DNA of 64,000 nt from Kalmusia sp. IMI 367209 (lineage: Eukaryota; Ascomycota; Dothideomycetes; Pleosporales; Didymosphaeriaceae). This document shows positions 59,187 through 64,000 of the stretch, one piece after another. The translations under genes were made by a program, and so were the position numbers. How positions within the stretch are numbered: the stretch's first letter is position 1; every line of letters begins with the position of its first letter. The notes under the pieces are model-generated. The model was not told the origin of the DNA. It was given only the letters and a program-made list of their open reading frames with translations, and did not search any database. The stretch is taken from NCBI GenBank assembly GCA_027946365.1, contig JAPEUQ010000009.1, positions 186,001-250,000 on the forward strand. Direction: 5' to 3'.

Positions 59187-62100
59187 ATGAAGCACACCCT
59201 TTGCGACCGCCTTTTGAGGCGCGAAATCGCTGCCGACCGCCAGCGATACGCTAGCGTGCTCGGGCTCTACGGTGATAGACAATGGGTGCGCGACATGGAT
59301 ATTGTCAATGAGCTGGAGGGTCACAGCGGATGTGTGAATGCGCTATGGTACTGTCTCTGCCCCAATGTAGCTACTCGTACTGACTATTCCAGCTGGTCAA
59401 AGTCCGGCCGTCTGCTGGCTTCAGGCTCCGACGACCACCGTATACACATACACTCCTATCAACCCGACTCGTCCACGTCCCAGTTTAGTCTCACGACATC
59501 CATCTTGACGGGACATCAGACGAACATATTTTCGGTCAAGTTCATGCCCTATTCCGGTGACCGAACCATTGTCTCTGCAACCGACGACGTGCGCATATTC
59601 GATATCGAACACTCAGGACACTCTGCGCTTGGATCTACAGCTCCGGGCCGCGCGCAGGGAACGAGGCATCGCGTGGGTATCCATGGCGTGCCGGACGGGC
59701 TGACCTTGACCGAGGGAGATACGAATGCAAAGGCTTTCCGATGCCACAAGGATACTGTGAAGCGTATCGTAACTGAGGATAATCCCTTCTATTTCCTCAC
59801 CTGCTCCGAAGACGGCGATGTCAGGCAGTGGGACGTAAGACAGCCGTCGAGGTTTTATCCGCCTCAAAGGGACAGCATGATGCCAAGCTGGGCATCAGGC
59901 CGCGATGCGTCCGACAACGCCCCTCCACCCCTTATTTCGTATAACCGGTACCACCTGGATCTGAATACTGTATCTTGTTCACCATCCCAACCACACTACA
60001 TTGCTCTGGGAGGGGCGCACTTACATTGCTTCCTCCATGATCGTCGGATGCTCGGGCGGGACAAAGTCCACGAGCGGGGTGCGAAGTTACCAAGTCCTGG
60101 CAATAGAAGTGACCAAGACGATGCACTCATGGGCAAGGCTACTCAGTGCGTGAAGAAATTTGCTCCGAACGGTCAGCAGCGGATGCGGCGCGCTGATAAT
60201 GGACACATTACCGCATGCAAAATCAGCGATGCGAATCCTAATGAGCTTGTAGTCAGCTGGTCAGGGGATTACATCTACAATTTTGACATCCTGAGGAGTC
60301 CAGACGCAACGGAACACGTTGGCGAATCTGGAGTATCGACGGGGTCGTCAAAACGCCGCGTCAAGAGCAAGAGCCGCAAACGCAAACGACCGAAGTCCAG
60401 CATCCTGTCCCAAGAGGGCGCTAATCGAGCTGGATCACGCCAACGTACAGAGAGTTCGGAAGAAACTTTGGCGCTTCGCGTCAATTATGGCAATGGACAG
60501 AGCGAAGAAATCCGCCTCGAAACGCCTCAAAGCCCCTTAACACCTAGCGAGGCAGCGGTGATAAAGGACACTGATCATTATCGGATTGCCAAAGCTACTG
60601 TCCGATTACTGCCGAAGATGTTCAATCTTTCGGACATCACACCTGGTCTTGATTCTGACAGTCCAATGCCTCATAGATCCGCGTTCACTTCCACACTTGG
60701 TTTCGCAGCCGCAGTGTTACCGGAGATGGACGAAATATCCAGAACTTGGCGCTATCCGTTAGACCCTACACCAGTCGATGTTGCTTTACAGAATAAGCTT
60801 CGCGAACAGCGAGCCTCTTTCCGACGCTTTGTTCAAGCTGCTGGCACACTCGCCCGTGTTCTCGGGGGTCAGCTTCATACGGGAGGCGACGCTAAAGCTG
60901 TCATCTCTCAACGTTTTGCGTCCATACAGCTCGCACCTAGCGAAAGGCAAATGCCCCGGCATGAACAGTTTGGGTATGACTTTCTCAAGGCGATTTTGTT
61001 GTGGCTTGACAGTGGTGTCGGAGCTGTTATAGAAGGTTTCTCCAGCCCAAGTAGTAATCCTCGCATGCCGCTTCCACCGGATGCAGATACCGATGATATC
61101 GACGAGATCTTAATTCCCTATCTACTCCAACTGGCGAGCGATGACCCTATAGTCAACGTAGATGTATCACGATTTGAGACAGACCAGACTAGGATCTTGT
61201 ACTCATCTGAAAAGGCTGCCGTCATTGCCTTCTCTCGGGCCCTAAAGGTTCCTTTCGCTGACCTCACCGGTGTTTATGTGCGTGGATCTGGGGACTCAGC
61301 AACAGAAGATGATGCTCCAGGGCAGGACCGTACGGCGGCTGTGAGGAACTGGGCCTTCAAGATTGGCAGAGGATTATTATTTAACGCTGCAAAAGGAGTT
61401 CGCTTCTCTGCAGTAGATCGAGCGTTCGGCGGACGTGGAATATCGGAGCCAAGTATTCGGGCAGAGGAAGACGAATTTCATGGGCGCCAAGAAGACATTG
61501 ACCCTCTTGAGGAGGATGATGCTATTATAGATGCAGAGCTCGTGAGTCATGGCTGGGCTGAGCAAGCGGCCGCAAGTTCAGCATCAGTTGCAACCTCGAA
61601 CACAGCAGCTATTGTTGATAGCGACAGCATCAGTCTACAAGCTCACGAGGCCGAGGAAGTGTTAGAAAATGATGATGATGATGATGATGATGATGACGAC
61701 GGCAATGAAGATAAAGACGAAGAAGATTCTGACGGCGACGTTGATTCAGCGAATGAAGATGATGATGATGATGATGATGATGTGGACGAGGATGGTCTGT
61801 CCCGCACCCGAAGCGGACGCATTCTATGGCGCTCCGATTTTGATCGCAGCTACCTGCGAGAGCGCGTTGAATCCCACGTACCTTGCTCGCCCCACACGCG
61901 CGTTTACGCAGGGCATTGCAACGTCCGGACAGTCAAGGATGTCAATTTCTTCGGCCAGAACGATGAATATGTAGTTAGCGGTAGCGATTGCGGACACCTC
62001 TTCATTTGGGACAGGAAAACAGCCCAGCTCCTCAACATACTCGAAGGAGATGGTGAAGTTGTAAACGTGATACAAGGTTGGTGTTTTGCTTTGACTCAGC

Positions 62101-62649
62101 TGTTCTATATGCTTACTCATGTAGGACATCCGTATGAGCCAACTATGGCTGTCTCGGGCATTGATCATACAATCAAAATATTCTCACCGGATGCCAATGC
62201 TCAACGCAATGCTCGTAAGGGCATTGGAGTTCACTCAGCCGACCGTGGCATCTCCAGTCTCGGCTTTGGACGAAGAAGGAGAGCTCGACGTGGCTCCGCA
62301 ACTGCCCCACCGGCCCCAATACCTCAGGATTCCTCATTCAGTGACGATGATGATGTAGTTACAGAGAACGGGCTGAAGAGTCGCAAGTCCATGCATGAAC
62401 AATATCAGATTACGTCTCAGAACGACATGGACAGGAAAGGTGGTAAGTCACCCTGGGCATGACAGCACGTTGGACTATTCACTAATCATATATCAACGGA
62501 CAGGTCGCGAGGATGCCTATATAACGAGAGCATTACTTGCTCAGTTGGCCCAACGACTCCATGGCTACCACCATCTCGGCGGCGAAGAAGACGAAGAAGG
62601 TGAAGCAACTATATTATTGAACAATAACGAGGACTGCAATATCATGTAA
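59187..62649 (+). CDS. DCAF8-like WD40-repeat protein (CUL4-DDB1 substrate receptor type)
   Basis: Exons 59187-59347, 59393-62076, 62125-62442, 62504-62649. Introns 1 (45 nt) and 2 (48 nt) are multiples of three without stops, so the frame reads through; splicing gives the expected VNALCWSKSGRLLASGSDD and NVIQGHPYEPTMAVSGIDHTIKIF. 1102 aa. N-terminal WD repeats: LEGHSGCVNAL, LTGHQTNIFSVKFMP, FYFLTCSEDGDVRQWDVRQPS, LDLNTVSCSPSQPHYIALGG. A ~500-residue insert has an NLS (KRRVKSKSRKRKRPK) and two poly-Asp runs. The C-terminal part (YAGHCNVRTVKDVNFFG, EYVVSGSDCGHLFIWDRKT) is diagnostic of DCAF6/DCAF8/WDTC1. These recruit substrates to CUL4-DDB1 ubiquitin ligase, mostly in the nucleus. The first in-frame ATG was taken. 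Confidence 0.9.
61669..61785 (+). repeat. two (GAT)n runs encoding poly-Asp
   Basis: GATGATGAT runs at about 61671-61697 and 61760-61782 encode poly-Asp acidic blocks within the DCAF8-like protein. Confidence 0.85.
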
Positions 62650-63037
62650 AGATATATCAGGAGCAGGTCGAAACAACTTGAAGATTTTGAGGATTTGCGC
62701 GAGCCGGGAGACGAAGGTGGAAACATTACTTACATGTCACAGTATAGTCAATCAAAGTACAGGGCTTTTGGCGTTCATCAAAGCGGAAAAAAGCAAAGCA
62801 ACATATTGTAAGCGACATAGGTTGTTATATCGTTCTGCCTGGGGACGGCTTAGAGAGCATCTTCACCCTTCTATGGCGATATATAGCCACGACAAGGTTA
62901 AATTGAACATATAAACGATAACAGTAATTCAAGTATGCCTTCCACACCCGAGAGTCGATTCCATGTTCCCATGCTTCCGGCCACGTTAGATACCATGCGC
63001 CGACCAATGCCCCTGAACAAATGCCCAACGTGTCTAA
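62650..63037. other. intergenic
   Basis: Convergent 3' flanks of the DCAF8-like and DPM2 genes; nothing else seen. Confidence 0.55.
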
Positions 63038-63439
63038 TCAAGTAGCTTTCTTCTGCTTAGCCTTGAGGGCCTTCTTGCGGTTGCTTCGTATCATGACGAC
63101 GGAGAGGAAGCTACCGACTACGGTGGTGAGAAGGATGATGAGGATGACGGGAATGCGAATAGCCCAGACGCGGGGAAGGAAGAACGATTGTAATACGTGG
63201 TCATCGTCGACGAAGGGCTGGACTGTGTATTAGTTTCTGGAATCCAAGTTGAAATTCTCTCATAGCCAAAGGATAAGGAGGGGTATGGAGAAGCTTTCGT
63301 ACCATCAAGAGGGTCCAGATGGTGTAGTAAGTGAAGACGGCGGTTGCTGCGATGAGCATGCTGAGGCCTACGAGACGGTCGAGCTAGGCGGGTGTCAGTG
63401 TGCTTTTACTTGCAAGTGCCTGGTATCTTCGCTCACCAT
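63038..63439 (-). CDS. DPM2: dolichol-phosphate mannosyltransferase regulatory subunit DPM2
   Basis: Three exons: 63439-63437, 63383-63303, 63217-63038; introns 63436-63384 (GTGAGC..TAG) and 63302-63218 (GTACGA..CAG). Exon 1 holds only the start codon. 87 aa: MLDRLVGLSMLIAATAVFTY, YTIWTLLMPFVDDDHVLQSF, FLPRVWAIRIPVILIILLTT, then VVGSFLSVVMIRSNRKKA. Two TM helices around the conserved PFVDDDH loop match DPM2 (length 80-90 aa). DPM2 stabilises and localises the DPM1 mannosyltransferase in the ER membrane, supplying Dol-P-Man for N- and O-glycosylation and GPI anchors. The C-terminal Lys-rich tail (KALKAKQKKAT) carries an ER-retention-like KKxx pattern. Confidence 0.95.
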
Positions 63440-63732
63440 CTTGAATATGTTTTGGGTGACAAGCGAGTGAAAGCAACGTGTTGACCTGTGCGCTCGTGGT
63501 GTTGATGGTGAGCTGGAACTTTGGCCGCGCCAAGACTTGTGCGGAGGCAGGTTCAACCGCTCCGTGCCTGCCTGCAACCAAAGTTTCACGCGCAGCATCT
63601 CTCTCGCCATCACAACCCCAAAATTTTGTGACCGCCTCACGACCTTCGATCTACTCACCTGCACATCTTGTGCCCTATTTAATCGGTATTCCCAGGTTTC
63701 GAAGAGCCTCTGCAGCGACAGAGGACGCCAGA

Positions 63733-64000
63733 ATGATGGAGGTCGCCTCCGCTGTCCGCATACCCTCGCCGGAGCCAGAGCCAGAGCTGCCAGAGCCCCC
63801 ACGCAAACGCGATCGATCGCCCTATGAAGCCGGCCCATCGAAACGTTCGCGAAGATCGGACTATGACGAAGAGGACTTGGACCGGCCTCGCGACCGCGAC
63901 CGCGACCACCGTAAAGACCGCGAGAACGGGCGTAGAGGTGACGAAAATGGGGGGGAACCGCGCCAGAAGCCTGCCAACAATGTGCAGGAGGACGACTCAC
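63733..64000 (+). CDS. partial Arg/Asp/Glu-rich nuclear-type protein (window edge)
   Basis: Starts ATGATGGAG at 63733 and stays open to the window end (89 codons seen). The peptide begins MMEVASAVRIPSPEPEPELP, then RKRDRSPYEAGPSKRSRR, DYDEEDLDRPRDRDRDHRKD. Mixed-charge RD/RE dipeptides and SPxKR motifs resemble N-termini of splicing or RNA-processing factors. Family cannot be named from this part. A G6 run occurs at about 63950. Head-to-head with DPM2, about 290 nt apart. Confidence 0.7.
   Translation, partial: MMEVASAVRIPSPEPEPELPEPPRKRDRSPYEAGPSKRSRRSDYDEEDLDRPRDRDRDHRKDRENGRRGDENGGEPRQKPANNVQEDDS

Overview
This window looks like nuclear DNA of a filamentous ascomycete, most likely a Dothideomycete close to Pleosporales. 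The basis is protein-level resemblance and gene structure. Introns are numerous and short (about 43-130 nt), with GTRNGY donors, CTRAY-type branch sites and YAG acceptors. Gene content is typical of these fungi: AA11-type LPMO, HET-domain protein, sugar and DHA-type MFS transporters, cAMP-receptor-like GPCR, small secreted Cys protein. There are no operons; genes lie on both strands with 0.3-4.5 kb spacers. All exon limits below were worked out by hand from splice signals and frame continuity.

Layout. 1-2.5 kb: promoter-like DNA, no firm gene. 2.5-9.2 kb: a four-TM MARVEL-like protein (-), a large conserved protein of unknown function (+) with a one-base frameshift, and mitochondrial ribosomal protein bL36 (-). 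9.6-14.1 kb: N-myristoyltransferase (-), a single-pass membrane protein with a ricin-like ectodomain (-), and a secreted GlcG/HbpS-like haem-degrading-domain protein (-). 14.6-22.6 kb: a frameshifted MFS sugar transporter (-), a histidine acid phosphatase-like protein (+), and a secreted SGNH hydrolase fused to an FG-GAP propeller (+). 23-30.2 kb: a six-Cys small secreted protein (-), a DHA-type MFS transporter (-), and a secreted Thr/Lys-rich repeat protein (-), separated by long gene-poor stretches.

31.6-40.2 kb: AIM11 (+), molybdopterin synthase large subunit (-), a GFA/CENP-V zinc protein (-), a HET-domain protein (+), an NTF2/SnoaL-like protein (+), and a six-exon Cys-rich receptor-like membrane protein (-). 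40.8-42.7 kb: a SWC3-like chromatin subunit (+). 44.9-46.0 kb: an AA11-like LPMO with C-terminal chitin-binding-like module (-). 46-50.5 kb: gene-poor. 50.5-52.1 kb: a cAMP-receptor-like GPCR (-). 54.9-63.4 kb: a catalase-like haem peroxidase (-), a PHO85-type CDK (-) divergent from a DCAF8-like WD40 protein (+), and DPM2 (-). The window ends inside an Arg/Asp/Glu-rich nuclear-type protein (+).

The genes do not form one pathway or an obvious biosynthetic cluster: housekeeping genes alternate with secreted, surface and recognition functions. The points most worth checking are two single-base frameshifts in otherwise well-conserved genes (7947-7953 and 15002-15004), a coding-like peptide inside an intron (7389-7423), a coding-like minus-strand reading at 8.3-8.6 kb, and two receptor-like single-pass proteins with different ectodomains. 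I found no convincing new multi-gene system.
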